DNA from: Evansella halocellulosilytica
GTDB taxonomy: Bacteria > Bacillota > Bacilli > Bacillales > Salisediminibacteriaceae
Direction: 5' to 3'
Length of the DNA stretch: 64,000 bases
NCBI RefSeq assembly: GCF_002335745.1
Contig: NZ_NIST01000001.1
Span: forward strand, 5,295,525-5,359,524
The notes beneath the pieces are model-generated. The model saw nothing but the letters and a program-made list of their open reading frames with translations. It did no database searches and had not been told where the DNA came from. Positions 8,321-16,583 of the stretch are shown here, piece by piece. The position numbers were made by a program, and so were the translations under genes. Position 1 is the first letter of the stretch. Each line of letters begins with the position of its first letter.

Positions 8321-8751
8321 TAGTTTCTATTTATACGATTATCTAATGAATGATACGTTGTCACTTTATTTCGCTCTTCATTACGTTTGCGTTCTTCAAA
8401 AGCTTTTTGACGATCGACGATGTCCAAATCTGATTTTATACGATCACTGCACGTTTGACAAAGTCGTCCCTCACGAATCGTCGTTTCACATTTCTCACAT
8501 GGATAGCCTAAATTCGGGAACTGAGATAGGTTAAGCCTTCCTTGACGAACAAATTCGATGATTAAGTCCTTTTCCACTTCGGTTTTCGCGTGAACTTCTT
8601 CCAAAGAAGCCATTCGATTTTCCCGCTTTCGGATAAATGTATAGACAGTTTGAAACTTAGCTTCTACTTCTCGGTAACAAGCTTCACAAACCGGACGAAA
8701 TGCTTTGACAAACAGTTTGCCACAATTAGGACAATTTGATAAATCTGACAT
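8320..8751 (-). CDS. yvyF: YvyF, flagellar-operon zinc-ribbon protein
   Basis: About 143 residues. N-terminal zinc ribbon SNCPNCGKLF...PVCEACYREVE and a second cysteine set YPCEKCETTI...LCQTCSDRI, joined by a helical segment (LEEVHAKTEVEKDLIIEFVR) resembling an HTH. This matches the YvyF family found between comFC and flgM. In B. subtilis it is a flagellar-locus regulator whose mechanism is poorly known. The start is set at 8751 because TAGGAGGAGTCC lies directly ahead; the upstream ATG (8772) has no SD. The basic C-terminal tail suggests nucleic-acid contact. Confidence 0.88.
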   Translation of the reverse strand: MSDLSNCPNCGKLFVKAFRPVCEACYREVEAKFQTVYTFIRKRENRMASLEEVHAKTEVEKDLIIEFVRQGRLNLSQFPNLGYPCEKCETTIREGRLCQTCSDRIKSDLDIVDRQKAFEERKRNEERNKVTTYHSLDNRINRN

Positions 8752-8870
8752 ATGGACTCCTCCTATCGTCAATACTCCCCAACATTATATCGACTATTTT
8801 TGGAGACGCCAATATTTGTCATAAAAATTCAAAAAACAGAAGACTCGATACCTATATTTATTCCTTTTAT

Positions 8871-9632
8871 TTACAATAAATTTAAGGATGCTTGCTTTTT
8901 CCCCACACTTCTTGCAAGTGTTACTGCACAAACGTTTTTTGCACCTGATGCGTACAGGCAAGCTGCCGCGCTCCGAATCGTCGCTCCCGTCGTGTAAATA
9001 TCATCAATGATGACAATTCGCTTATCGTTAAGGTCTGCTTTCTCCTTCACATGAAATGCATTTTGTAACGCAGCCATCCTCTGTTCACGAGATAATTTGC
9101 TTTGCTTCATCTTAGCATCTCCCGTTCTCTCTAGAACCTCAACTATTGGCAAATCTTGACCAAGAAGTTCAGCCTGGTTAAAACCTCTCTCCCAGTGACG
9201 CTTTTCATTTAATGGAATAACTGTCACGACATCAAACCTGCCAAGAGAACGAACGAGAGCTTTTATTTTTTCGGAAAATAACGTTGCAAGCTCTGCATCC
9301 CCGCGATACTTAAACTGTGCAATGACTTCCTGAAGAAAGGGAGTATACTCAAATAGAGCCCGGTGCTTAAATGAGTGCTTATCCCAAGGGTGGACATTTT
9401 TCCAACGGGTACAGTCACTACATTCAATAGTGCCGCTATCATTCGTTGTTGGCCGTCCGCATATGTAGCAGCCGATCTTCGAAATTTCTTTAAATTGTTT
9501 TTTACAATGCGGACAAAGCTTAGAATGACTTTTAAACCCTAAAACAAAAGACCAGTCTATCGACTCTTGAAAAGAATCGTGACACAAAAGACAACGCTCC
9601 GTCTCTTGAACTGAATCTAACCACTTCGCCAT
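8871..9632 (-). CDS. comFC: ComFC, competence phosphoribosyltransferase-like protein
   Basis: 253 residues. The N-terminal half has paired Cys motifs (CLLCHDSF, CPHCKKQF, CYICGRPT, CSDC) forming a zinc finger. The C-terminal half has the PRPP-binding loop IVIIDDIYTTGATIRSAA and ERGFNQAELLGQDL, as in ComFC/GntX/ComF proteins. It is needed for efficient DNA uptake in competent cells, probably acting with ComFA at the cytoplasmic side. Good SD (GGGGGGAGTTAG). Unlike B. subtilis, a 350-bp gap separates it from comFA and no comFB lies between. Confidence 0.94.
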   Translation of the reverse strand: MAKWLDSVQETERCLLCHDSFQESIDWSFVLGFKSHSKLCPHCKKQFKEISKIGCYICGRPTTNDSGTIECSDCTRWKNVHPWDKHSFKHRALFEYTPFLQEVIAQFKYRGDAELATLFSEKIKALVRSLGRFDVVTVIPLNEKRHWERGFNQAELLGQDLPIVEVLERTGDAKMKQSKLSREQRMAALQNAFHVKEKADLNDKRIVIIDDIYTTGATIRSAAACLYASGAKNVCAVTLARSVGKKQASLNLL

Positions 9633-9981
9633 CTAACTCCCCCCCATAGACAAATCATTTCTTCATTTTTTTAATTCACTCATCCATTTATTCATTTTTA
9701 ATCATCTTCAATCACCTTCATTAATCCCCAATAATATCTAATCATCTTCATGGTTTTCAAAAATTTTTAATCATTTCTAATCAGTTATTCCCATAAATAC
9801 CCATGTGCCTGGCACATGGATATAAATTGGATACAAATTGGATATTTTGAGATGTATTGGATTGATATTATTTGATTTTTTAATTATTTTTTAGTTATTT
9901 TCAGATGTTTTTGGATGTCTTTTATTAATAGGTGCTGATGTTTTCATTGATGTTTTGATTTGGTGATTTTTTTAGAGTCCA
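9633..9981. other. Gene-free gap between comFC and comFA with a REP-like element
   Basis: No gene is seen. AT-rich DNA with short direct repeats (TAATCATCTTCA at 9699-9710 and 9739-9750). It carries one copy of the palindromic GTGCCTGGCAC element (CCATGTGCCTGGCACATGG, 9801-9819) followed by ATGGATATAAATTGG. ComFB would be expected here from the B. subtilis order but is absent. Confidence 0.7.
9801..9819 (+). repeat. REP-like palindromic element, copy 1
   Basis: CCATGTGCCTGGCACATGG, a 19-bp perfect palindrome apart from the central T, followed by ATA..AATTGGAT. Part of the six-copy family discussed with the transposase at 15867. Confidence 0.8.
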
Positions 9982-11685
9982 TTAGTCTGTTAATTCCTTT
10001 TCTCCTAACCTGTTCATTTCTTTTATGTGTGTAACTGCTTTGACCATTTCGTTTGTTTTGCCATAGTTGAAGTAAACGACGTCACCTGTCGGTTCTTCGG
10101 GACTTCTCCCGACTCTCCCTGCAATTTGCACGAGCGCAGATTCGCTGAATATTTGCTCTTCTGCTCCTAGTACAGCAACCTGAACACCTTTTACTGTGAC
10201 ACCTCTCTCTAAAATAGTCGTGGTCACGAGCACAATTGTTTTCCCTGCCCGAAAATTTTTGACTTTCTCTCTACGCTCAGGATCTGCTGAATGTACTCCT
10301 TCTACGGAAAAGCTAACCTCCTTCCTCAAGAGACTAACGACATCTTCCATGACTTTCACAGTCGAGACAAACAAGAACATTTGCTTTCCGTTTTTCTCAT
10401 GTTCGATCATCCAATGTCTCAGTTTTGTCGGAATTGTTCCGAATCTTAAACGCTTTTTCCATGCACCAACCCATACTAATTCCGGGACTGGCAAAGGATA
10501 TCGATGGTACCTTCTAGCAACTTTCACCGTTTCTAAACGCCCTCTCTCAGATAAACTTTTCAATTCAGGATTTGGTGTTGCAGTAACGTAAACAGACAAA
10601 CTTTCGGCCTTTTGTGCTTTTGTTACTGCATATGTTAATTTCTTATCTGCTGTATAAGGAAAAGCATCGACTTCATCAATAATGACCAAATCAAATACAT
10701 TGTAAAAACGAAGCAATTGGTGTGTCGTACTAATAACGAGTTCCGCTTGAGCATAGCGGTCATCGACGCCACCATAAAAAGCATGAATAATCGTATTTGG
10801 AAACACCTCTTTTAATCGTGGTTCAAGCTCCAATACTACGTCCGTTCTCGGAGTTGCTATTAAAACACGGAGTCCTTGTTGAAGTGCGGTTTCGATGCCC
10901 TTAAAAACCATCTCCGTTTTCCCAGCACCGCAAACAGCCCATATGAGAAATTGACTGTACTCGTTTTTCCCCTCTAAAAAAAACGTTTGAACTTTTTCAC
11001 ACAGTTTGTCTGATGCTTTTTTTTGAAAAATAGAAAGTGTTCCATCCCATTTCAACCTATGATGTAAACTTGGGGATCTCGTTTTCTCTGCAACTTGCCA
11101 CGAGAGCAGCGGTGTACAAGTCGCAACACGTCCCATCATGATACAACTGCGACAATAATAACAAGTTTCCTTGCATCGAAAACATCGATAGTGACCAAAT
11201 AGACGGGAGTCTTCATTGCCACATCGATTACACATATAATGGGACCTCGTTTTCGTCAGGCCAGATTCATATCGTATAAATCCAAGCCTAACATGCTCGT
11301 GGAGTTCAGCAAGTGAAAACGGAAGCTCATCGATTAAAAGTCTTCTGCCATATAAAAATCGTTTCAAATCTTGATTATAACTAGCTGATTTGCTTTGCAA
11401 GGAATGAAAAACCTCGGTTTGATTAAATTGGATAATAGGCTTGGGGTTGCTCAATTCTAATCGGGGTTGATGTGAGAAGAGTTGTTCGAGACTATGTTGC
11501 TTAGTATCACATTGTGATAAAAGCGGTGGCGGATCACACCCAGCAACTTGATCGATTAACGGTTCCGGAATTAACCAAAAACCATGCTGCTCACCTCCCT
11601 TCATTTCATAATCCTGCAACGGCAATAAATGCTCAAACATACAGTATTGTTCTCTGTACCTCATATCAAAAGAATAAAACCGCAT
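9982..11685 (-). CDS. comFA: ComFA, competence DEAD-box-like helicase
   Basis: About 567 residues. A zinc-binding segment (CNRCGNEDSRLFGHYRCFRC, then CYYCRSC) precedes a superfamily 2 helicase core: Walker A WAVCGAGKTEMVF, DEVD box VIIDEVDAFPYT, motif III VYVTATP, and motifs V/VI in VTTTILERGVTV and LVQIAGRVGRS. ComFA is a membrane-associated ATPase that helps drive single-stranded transforming DNA into the cytoplasm. The ATG at 11685 is preceded by AGGAGGAATGTTT; the ATG at 11691 is too close to the SD. It is longer than the roughly 463-residue B. subtilis protein, mostly at the N-terminus. Confidence 0.95.
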   Translation of the reverse strand: MRFYSFDMRYREQYCMFEHLLPLQDYEMKGGEQHGFWLIPEPLIDQVAGCDPPPLLSQCDTKQHSLEQLFSHQPRLELSNPKPIIQFNQTEVFHSLQSKSASYNQDLKRFLYGRRLLIDELPFSLAELHEHVRLGFIRYESGLTKTRSHYMCNRCGNEDSRLFGHYRCFRCKETCYYCRSCIMMGRVATCTPLLSWQVAEKTRSPSLHHRLKWDGTLSIFQKKASDKLCEKVQTFFLEGKNEYSQFLIWAVCGAGKTEMVFKGIETALQQGLRVLIATPRTDVVLELEPRLKEVFPNTIIHAFYGGVDDRYAQAELVISTTHQLLRFYNVFDLVIIDEVDAFPYTADKKLTYAVTKAQKAESLSVYVTATPNPELKSLSERGRLETVKVARRYHRYPLPVPELVWVGAWKKRLRFGTIPTKLRHWMIEHEKNGKQMFLFVSTVKVMEDVVSLLRKEVSFSVEGVHSADPERREKVKNFRAGKTIVLVTTTILERGVTVKGVQVAVLGAEEQIFSESALVQIAGRVGRSPEEPTGDVVYFNYGKTNEMVKAVTHIKEMNRLGEKELTD

Positions 11686-11750
11686 AAACATTCCTCCTAT
11701 ACAACATTGAAGTCAGGCCGGTGTATAAAAATACAAAACCTATAATAAAG

Positions 11751-11765
11751 GTGCCTGGCACATGG
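11751..11765 (+). repeat. REP-like palindromic element, copy 2
   Basis: GTGCCTGGCACATGG followed by ATAAAGTTGGAAA, in the comFA upstream region. Confidence 0.8.
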
Positions 11766-11921
11766 ATAAAGTTGGAAATCGCAATTTGGAAAATAGGAAA
11801 TTATAAAATTGAATGAGGTTAGAAATTAAAATTGTATGGGTGTCGGTCGTATTGCTGGTGGTAACTGGGGTACGGTTGAGGAGATCTCGGTGCTGTTTTG
11901 GTTTAACGGTTGGTAAGTGGT

Positions 11922-11949
11922 GACCTGCGGCACTTACTTACCGCAGGTC
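11922..11949 (-). terminator. GC-rich hairpin downstream of degV
   Basis: Perfect 9-bp stem GACCTGCGG/CCGCAGGTC with a 10-nt loop, just after the degV stop. There is no T-run on the minus strand, so it is a weak or Rho-assisted terminator, or a stability hairpin. Confidence 0.4.
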
Positions 11950-11967
11950 GTACATCATTACATTTAT

Positions 11968-12813
11968 TTATCCTTTGATCCAGCCGATCCCCATACTTCC
12001 TTCACCAAGGTGAGTACCGATAACTGGGCCAAAATAACTCACAGTGACATTGGCATGTTGATATTTTTCACGAAGGTCAGCAGCAATTTTTTCTGCTTTC
12101 TCCAGACGGTTCGCATGAATGACGGTAATATCGATTGGTCCACCATCTTTAGCCGATTCATCTAACAAACTGTAAATGCGGTTCATTGCTTTTTTCTCAG
12201 TACGTACTTTTTCAAACGGAACGATAACTTTATTCTCGAAATGGAGAACTGGTTTAATTTGTAACAAACTCCCGACAATAAGCTGGGCTCCATTTAATCT
12301 TCCTCCACGATGAAGGTGGCTCAAGTCATCTGCCATAAAATAAGCTTGCGTATTCCCCTTCATCTTTTCGAGATGTGCTAAAATCTCGTCTGCAGCTTTT
12401 CCCTCTCTTACTAATTCAGCTGCCTTTAATGCATAAAAACCTTGTACCATACAGCTAATCCCTGAGTCAAACACGTGCACTTTCACATTTTCCAACATTG
12501 ATGATGCACTTACTGCTGTTTGATAAGTCCCACTAATACCACTCGATAACGTAATGACAATAATTTCATCGTGGTTTTTTGCAAGTTCTGTAAACGTTTC
12601 TTCAAACAATCCAACAGCAGGCTGGGATGTTTTCGGCAGCTTCTCGGAGTTTTTCATTTCTTCATAAAACTGCTCTGCAGTAATTTCCCACTCTTCTTTG
12701 TATGCTTCTTCACCAAAAATCACGTTGAGTGGTACCATTGTAATATTGTTTTCATCACGCATTTCTTGCGGTATGTATGCAGTACTATCAGTTACTATTG
12801 CTATTTTACTCAT
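11968..12813 (-). CDS. degV: DegV-family fatty-acid-binding protein
   Basis: 281 residues, MSKIAIVTDSTAYIPQE..., with the DegV/FakB features KTSQPAVGLFEETF, VITLSSGISGTYQTA and GGRLNGAQLIVGSLLQIKPV. Family members bind a fatty acid and present it to the FakA kinase for phospholipid synthesis; the role of DegV in Bacillus is less clear. In B. subtilis degV lies directly between degU and comFA. Here comFA is the downstream neighbour as expected, but about 6 kb of other DNA separates it from degU. SD is weak (GAAGTGATGATTTA). Confidence 0.93.
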   Translation of the reverse strand: MSKIAIVTDSTAYIPQEMRDENNITMVPLNVIFGEEAYKEEWEITAEQFYEEMKNSEKLPKTSQPAVGLFEETFTELAKNHDEIIVITLSSGISGTYQTAVSASSMLENVKVHVFDSGISCMVQGFYALKAAELVREGKAADEILAHLEKMKGNTQAYFMADDLSHLHRGGRLNGAQLIVGSLLQIKPVLHFENKVIVPFEKVRTEKKAMNRIYSLLDESAKDGGPIDITVIHANRLEKAEKIAADLREKYQHANVTVSYFGPVIGTHLGEGSMGIGWIKG

Positions 12814-13189
12814 TAAATCATCACTTCTTCCATTTTTTGAATAATAATTAGTTAAAACTATGGAAATGAATATAAACCGTCCTGTCCATCTATTAAATGT
12901 AATTGTCAGACTTCAAAAAAATGACTATTCCTTATCTATTTATAGTACCAAGATTTATATTCGATTGTCCATATCCATGGCCCATAAACACTACTCAAAC
13001 AGAATAAAGTCCATAATTACAGACCACCAACCGTGTACTAGGTGTACGAAAAAGAAACATGATCCTGACTAATGGTGCTTAAGTTCCTTTGAATATTTAT
13101 ATTTTTTCACTGGAAAACTATGTAGTATATAGCCCCCTCTACGTCCACTCGCCCCCTGCTAAACGCTTACGGTGATCATAGTCGAAACC

Positions 13190-13265
13190 CCTTGATTTGG
13201 TAGTTTTTCACCTATCTGATCTTGACTCAAACCTTCGCTTTACATTTCTCTAATTTGTTCATGCA
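13190..13265 (-). pseudogene. Possible remnant of a recombinase/transposase HTH
   Basis: Read on the minus strand from 13265: VHEQIREM-stop-SEGLSQDQIGEKLPNQG. The pattern (I-x-E-M...G-L-S-x-x-Q-I-x-E-x-L) resembles the helix-turn-helix of resolvases or transposases, broken by a stop and followed by further stops. The match is short, so the call is tentative; no parent element was recognised. Confidence 0.2.
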
Positions 13266-13402
13266 CCTTCTCGGGCTCACGAAAACATTTTGCAATCTAC
13301 ACTATACATAACTTAGCTTGTCGTAAAAGGGGCTTAGCAAGTGTATGCTGCCAGCCTATAAACTTTTATACTTTCTATAAATGCCGAAAACCTTTGTTGT
13401 GG

Positions 13403-13442
13403 TTATACTATCACCCATAGATTTTAAATTCTGATAGTATAA
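13403..13442. repeat. Perfect 11-bp inverted repeat
   Basis: TTATACTATCA (13403-13413) and TGATAGTATAA (13432-13442), separated by 18 nt. It is about 210 bp upstream of the ATP-grasp gene. It lacks GC content and a T-run, so it is an unlikely terminator; an operator or element end is possible. Confidence 0.5.
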
Positions 13443-13653
13443 GAAAATCTAAAAATCCCTAATTCGAAAAAATAGGCTGTTAGAATTCACAACGAGCCCT
13501 TTAATTGACCACTAATTAAGTAATTTGACTAATATTACTGTTCCTATTGTTATAGTCTTTTACCTTTTTTAAATTTTTGGACAGATGATATAAACAATCT
13601 TCCAACAATATTCGTAGTATATCCAGAATAGAATAGTTGTAGAGGAGATGTAT

Positions 13654-14940
13654 ATGTTTATGGTAGGTTTTTCAAATCCACTTATCGGAGTGTTCACAAA
13701 CAACGGGGTGATCCGAAAGTTAAATAAGCAAAAACGTAATTTCAAATCTTACTTTCGTATAGATTTTCTTACAAAAGAAAGTATAAAAGCGGACATCCCA
13801 TTATATTTTTTTTCAATCTATGATGTCGATTTTAAAAATTCGACTGTAAGAGGTACGTACTTTAATCAGCATAAGGGTATTTGGAAAAAAAAGAAGTTTC
13901 CTTTGCCTGATATTCTTTATGACAAAGGTGGAGGGTTTCTAAAATCACAGAAAAAGAAAGCAAAAAGGATAAGAAGAAAATTCTCCGAGTTGGGTATAAA
14001 AACGTTAAACTCACAACATTATTTTGACAAATGGATCACTTATAAATCCCTCAAAATGGATCCCGAAATACTTCCACACCTTCCTCAAACAGAACGTTGT
14101 GACAATCTTAATGACTTAAAAGCATTCATGAATGGAAAAGATAAAATATATATAAAGGGGATCTATGGTAGTAGAGGCAAAAAAGTCGTTTGCTTAAAAA
14201 AGACCGAAGATGGGATCTACGAATTAAATTATTTTATTGAGAAATTGGTGAGCAGAAAAGAACAGAGTCTTGAGGATGTATACGACTTCTTAACTTCTTT
14301 CTTAGGGAATGAAAAATTTATTATTCAACAAGCAATTTCCTTGATGGTCATCAATGATAAGTTGATTGATTTTCGTGCAGAGTTACAAAGGAATAAAAGT
14401 GGAGAGTTGGAAGTTGTAGCTGTTCCTGTTCGTTTTGGAGTAAAACAATCCCCAATTACTATTCACTCTGAAGCATATTCATTTGATGAATTCTTTCGCA
14501 AATTTTTTAATTATAGTGAAAATGAAATCATCCAAAAAAAGAATGAAGTAGACAATTTCCTAAAAAAAGTTTATGAAAGTGTTGAAGCATATTTTGGACC
14601 TTTCGGAGAAATCGGTATTGATTTTGGGATGGACGATCAAGGAGATCTTTGGCTTATTGAATGTAATGCAAAATCAGCAAAAGTTTCTTTATGCAAAGCA
14701 TACGATGAAGAAACAGTTAAAAAAGCCTTTTTAAATCCGCTGGAATATGCAAAGTTCATTTATAATAAGTCATTTATTGAGTTTTCAAATGTAACTGTAG
14801 AAAACATTCGAAAGGCAATTTATGATTACGTTGAAGAATCCGTAGACCGTAAAATGAATAGGATTGTAAAAGAGAAGTTTGATAGGCTTTTAAATGAAGA
14901 TATGGAAGACCAAGATGATGAAGAGGAGCCAACCTTTTGA
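13654..14940 (+). CDS. YheC/YheD-type ATP-grasp protein
   Basis: About 428 residues. The C-terminal two thirds are an ATP-grasp fold: KIYIKGIYGSRGKKVV (nucleotide-binding Lys and Gly-rich loop), KFIIQQAISL, LIDFRAELQRN, and the metal-binding FGEIGIDFGMDDQGDLWLIECNAKS ending in E-x-N. YheC/YheD proteins are spore-coat-associated ATP-grasp ligases in Bacillus with unknown substrates. The start is set at ATG 13654, because AGAGGAG followed by six bases precedes it; an in-frame ATG at 13648 overlaps the SD. The C-terminus is very acidic (EDMEDQDDEEEP). It is alone on the plus strand in the block between degV and degU, and is one of seven ATP-grasp proteins in the window. Family is fairly sure; function is unknown. 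Confidence 0.8.
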   Translation: MFMVGFSNPLIGVFTNNGVIRKLNKQKRNFKSYFRIDFLTKESIKADIPLYFFSIYDVDFKNSTVRGTYFNQHKGIWKKKKFPLPDILYDKGGGFLKSQKKKAKRIRRKFSELGIKTLNSQHYFDKWITYKSLKMDPEILPHLPQTERCDNLNDLKAFMNGKDKIYIKGIYGSRGKKVVCLKKTEDGIYELNYFIEKLVSRKEQSLEDVYDFLTSFLGNEKFIIQQAISLMVINDKLIDFRAELQRNKSGELEVVAVPVRFGVKQSPITIHSEAYSFDEFFRKFFNYSENEIIQKKNEVDNFLKKVYESVEAYFGPFGEIGIDFGMDDQGDLWLIECNAKSAKVSLCKAYDEETVKKAFLNPLEYAKFIYNKSFIEFSNVTVENIRKAIYDYVEESVDRKMNRIVKEKFDRLLNEDMEDQDDEEEPTF

Positions 14941-15209
14941 TGCCGTTGCTTACGTCGTAGCTTCTGAAAACTGCTTAACGCTCTGTTTAAAGGAATCGGA
15001 TAAGAAATTGATATTGTATTAATCGCAAAAAGAATAAAGCTGTTCTAAAAGGTTATAAGACGCTTTGGATAACAGCAGCGTAGTTGTCATTCCCAGTGGA
15101 ATCGTGTAGAAAAGGGAATGATAAATTTTATAATAGACCGTTAAACCATTTTACCTTTTACCAGTAAACTATTTTCCATTTTACCGTTAAACCATTTTAC
15201 CATTTTCAT

Positions 15210-15228
15210 CCATGTGCCTGGCACATGG
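15210..15228 (+). repeat. REP-like palindromic element, copy 3
   Basis: CCATGTGCCTGGCACATGG followed by ATAATGCTGGAA. It lies about 640 bp upstream of the transposase start. Confidence 0.8.
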
Positions 15229-15258
15229 ATAATGCTGGAATATACTCGCCGCTGTCTT

Positions 15259-15320
15259 TGGTATGGTCCTCCTAAGGTAGACAGATTGAAAAATAAAAAT
15301 CTGTTTCTCCTTAGGCGGAT
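15259..15320. repeat. Inverted structure resembling an IS terminus
   Basis: TGGTATGGTCCTCCTAAGG with TAGACAGATT, then A-rich DNA, then AATCTGTTTCTCCTTAGG: the arms CCTAAGG...AGACAGATT and AATCTGT...CCTTAGG pair imperfectly. The TG start and TAGACA are reminiscent of IS3-family ends, but no transposase of that family is near. It may be a decayed end or just a hairpin. Confidence 0.25.
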
Positions 15321-15866
15321 TCTTTGTGGGAATTTCCACTTAGATTCTCATAGATTTTAATGGTTATTTTTATCGTTTTGCATGGGGTTTTTACAAGGTT
15401 AAATAGGTTCCTACTTTCCTCATTCTTGATATTTCGTTCTTTTTTTGAATATTTTGTTGTATTTTCTGGAAATGGTGTAGTATAATATTTTCTAACCTCA
15501 TAGTCTTCCATATTTTCACTTTTCCCATAACAATTTGATAGAGAGCTTTTCAGATTTAGTAAGCTGCTATTTTTGTACTGAACAGCCAATAATGTGTTTA
15601 CTCTTTTAAAATGGTCATAATAATTCATCTTTCGACAAACGCATTTCATATTGCAGTAATATGAGATAGAAATGCCATCTTTAGGCACAATAGCATAAAT
15701 GATTAGTTAAACTCAATTCTAGTAGTTGCTAAAACTATACGTTTTTTCTGGCTAATCGTTAATCCACTGTCCGCCTCCAAAGCCTTTATGCCACTCTATT
15801 CGACTGGGAACACACACAACAAGAATAATGATAATCAATACAATAAATAGAATTAGAGGTGATGCA

Positions 15867-16487
15867 ATGCCTAGGAAAAAGCGGATATGGCTGCCTGATA
15901 CGTACTATCATGTAACCGACCGCGGAAACCAGAAGCAAACGTTATTTTATGACAAGAGTGATTATTTTGTTTTTCAAAATGTGTTAACGTATGTGTGTAA
16001 TAAGCATCCCTTCGAAATCTGCGCATACTGCCTCATGTCTAACCACTATCATTTCATCATTAAATCAATAAGTGACCCACTGTCCATTATTATCGGATTA
16101 ATCAAAAAGCGATACGCAGACTACTTTAACCGAAAATACAATTTAACAGGTCATGTTTTTGAAGAACGATTCTTTGCAGATCCATTATCCTCCTACGTTA
16201 ACATCCAAAGGACAAGCTACTATGTCCACTATAATCCAGTGAATGCTTCAATCGTCCCGACTCCACAAGATTACATATGGAGCAGTTTCCAATATTATCT
16301 CGATGACTTACCTAAGGAGTGTAAAAATCTCCCTCCTTTCCTATCTACAGATCCAATCCTCTCAATTTTTAAAGGTACAGATTGTGAAAAGAAAAAACAA
16401 TATATCTATTGGTGCGAAAAAGCCCATTTCGACTACAAAAACAAGAATAAAAAAGGAAATAATAACCAAGTGCCTGGCACGTGGTGA
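15867..16487 (+). CDS. REP-associated tyrosine transposase (Y1/RAYT, IS200-like)
   Basis: About 206 residues starting MPRKKRIWLPDTYYHVTDRG, with a ribosome site AGAGGTGATGCA. It has the HUH motif MSNHYHFI (His60, His62) and the downstream tyrosine region YYVHYNPVNA followed by WSSFQYY, as in the Y1 transposase family that recognises REP hairpins. These enzymes cut single-stranded DNA at hairpins through a 5'-phosphotyrosine. The gene's last codons (VPGTW-stop) are themselves a copy of the GTGCCTGGCAC palindrome found dispersed in the window, a direct physical link between enzyme and repeat. It appears intact. Whether it is still active cannot be told from sequence. Confidence 0.88.
   Translation: MPRKKRIWLPDTYYHVTDRGNQKQTLFYDKSDYFVFQNVLTYVCNKHPFEICAYCLMSNHYHFIIKSISDPLSIIIGLIKKRYADYFNRKYNLTGHVFEERFFADPLSSYVNIQRTSYYVHYNPVNASIVPTPQDYIWSSFQYYLDDLPKECKNLPPFLSTDPILSIFKGTDCEKKKQYIYWCEKAHFDYKNKNKKGNNNQVPGTW
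16466..16484 (+). repeat. REP-like palindromic element, copy 4, inside the transposase 3' end
   Basis: CCAAGTGCCTGGCACGTGG encodes the C-terminal residues of the transposase; the stop codon follows at once and then GAAATGGAAAC, matching the conserved trailing TGGAA of other copies. Confidence 0.85.
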
Positions 16488-16583
16488 GAAATGGAAACAA
16501 TCGTTAAGGTGGTTATGTTGGTGAAAATGGTGAATTTGGTAACTCCGGAATTTAAAATATTCAATTTAATTAGAGGTGATTAT

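Larger units (their letters stand above)
12814..13653. other. Gap of 840 bp between degV and the ATP-grasp gene
   Basis: No intact gene. It contains a possible gene remnant on the minus strand (13190-13265), a perfect 11-bp inverted repeat (13403-13442), and otherwise AT-rich DNA with stops in all frames. It marks the left edge of the block that interrupts the degV-degU neighbourhood. Confidence 0.6.
14941..15866. other. Gap of 925 bp with repeats and a possible IS end
   Basis: No gene could be supported. It holds a pair of direct repeats (ACCGTTAAACCATTTTACC at 15137-15155 and 15183-15201), a REP-like element (15210-15228), and an inverted structure at 15259-15320. A minus-strand frame of about 125 codons (15688-15311) lacks a ribosome site and recognisable motifs. 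A CATTCCC/GGGAATG pair at about 15098-15122 may fold after the ATP-grasp gene. Confidence 0.6.

Noticed and set aside
15311-15688. 125-codon minus-strand frame near the transposase
   Set aside because: Starts with GTG without an SD, has no family motif, and lies in AT-rich DNA with IS-like debris. A remnant cannot be excluded.
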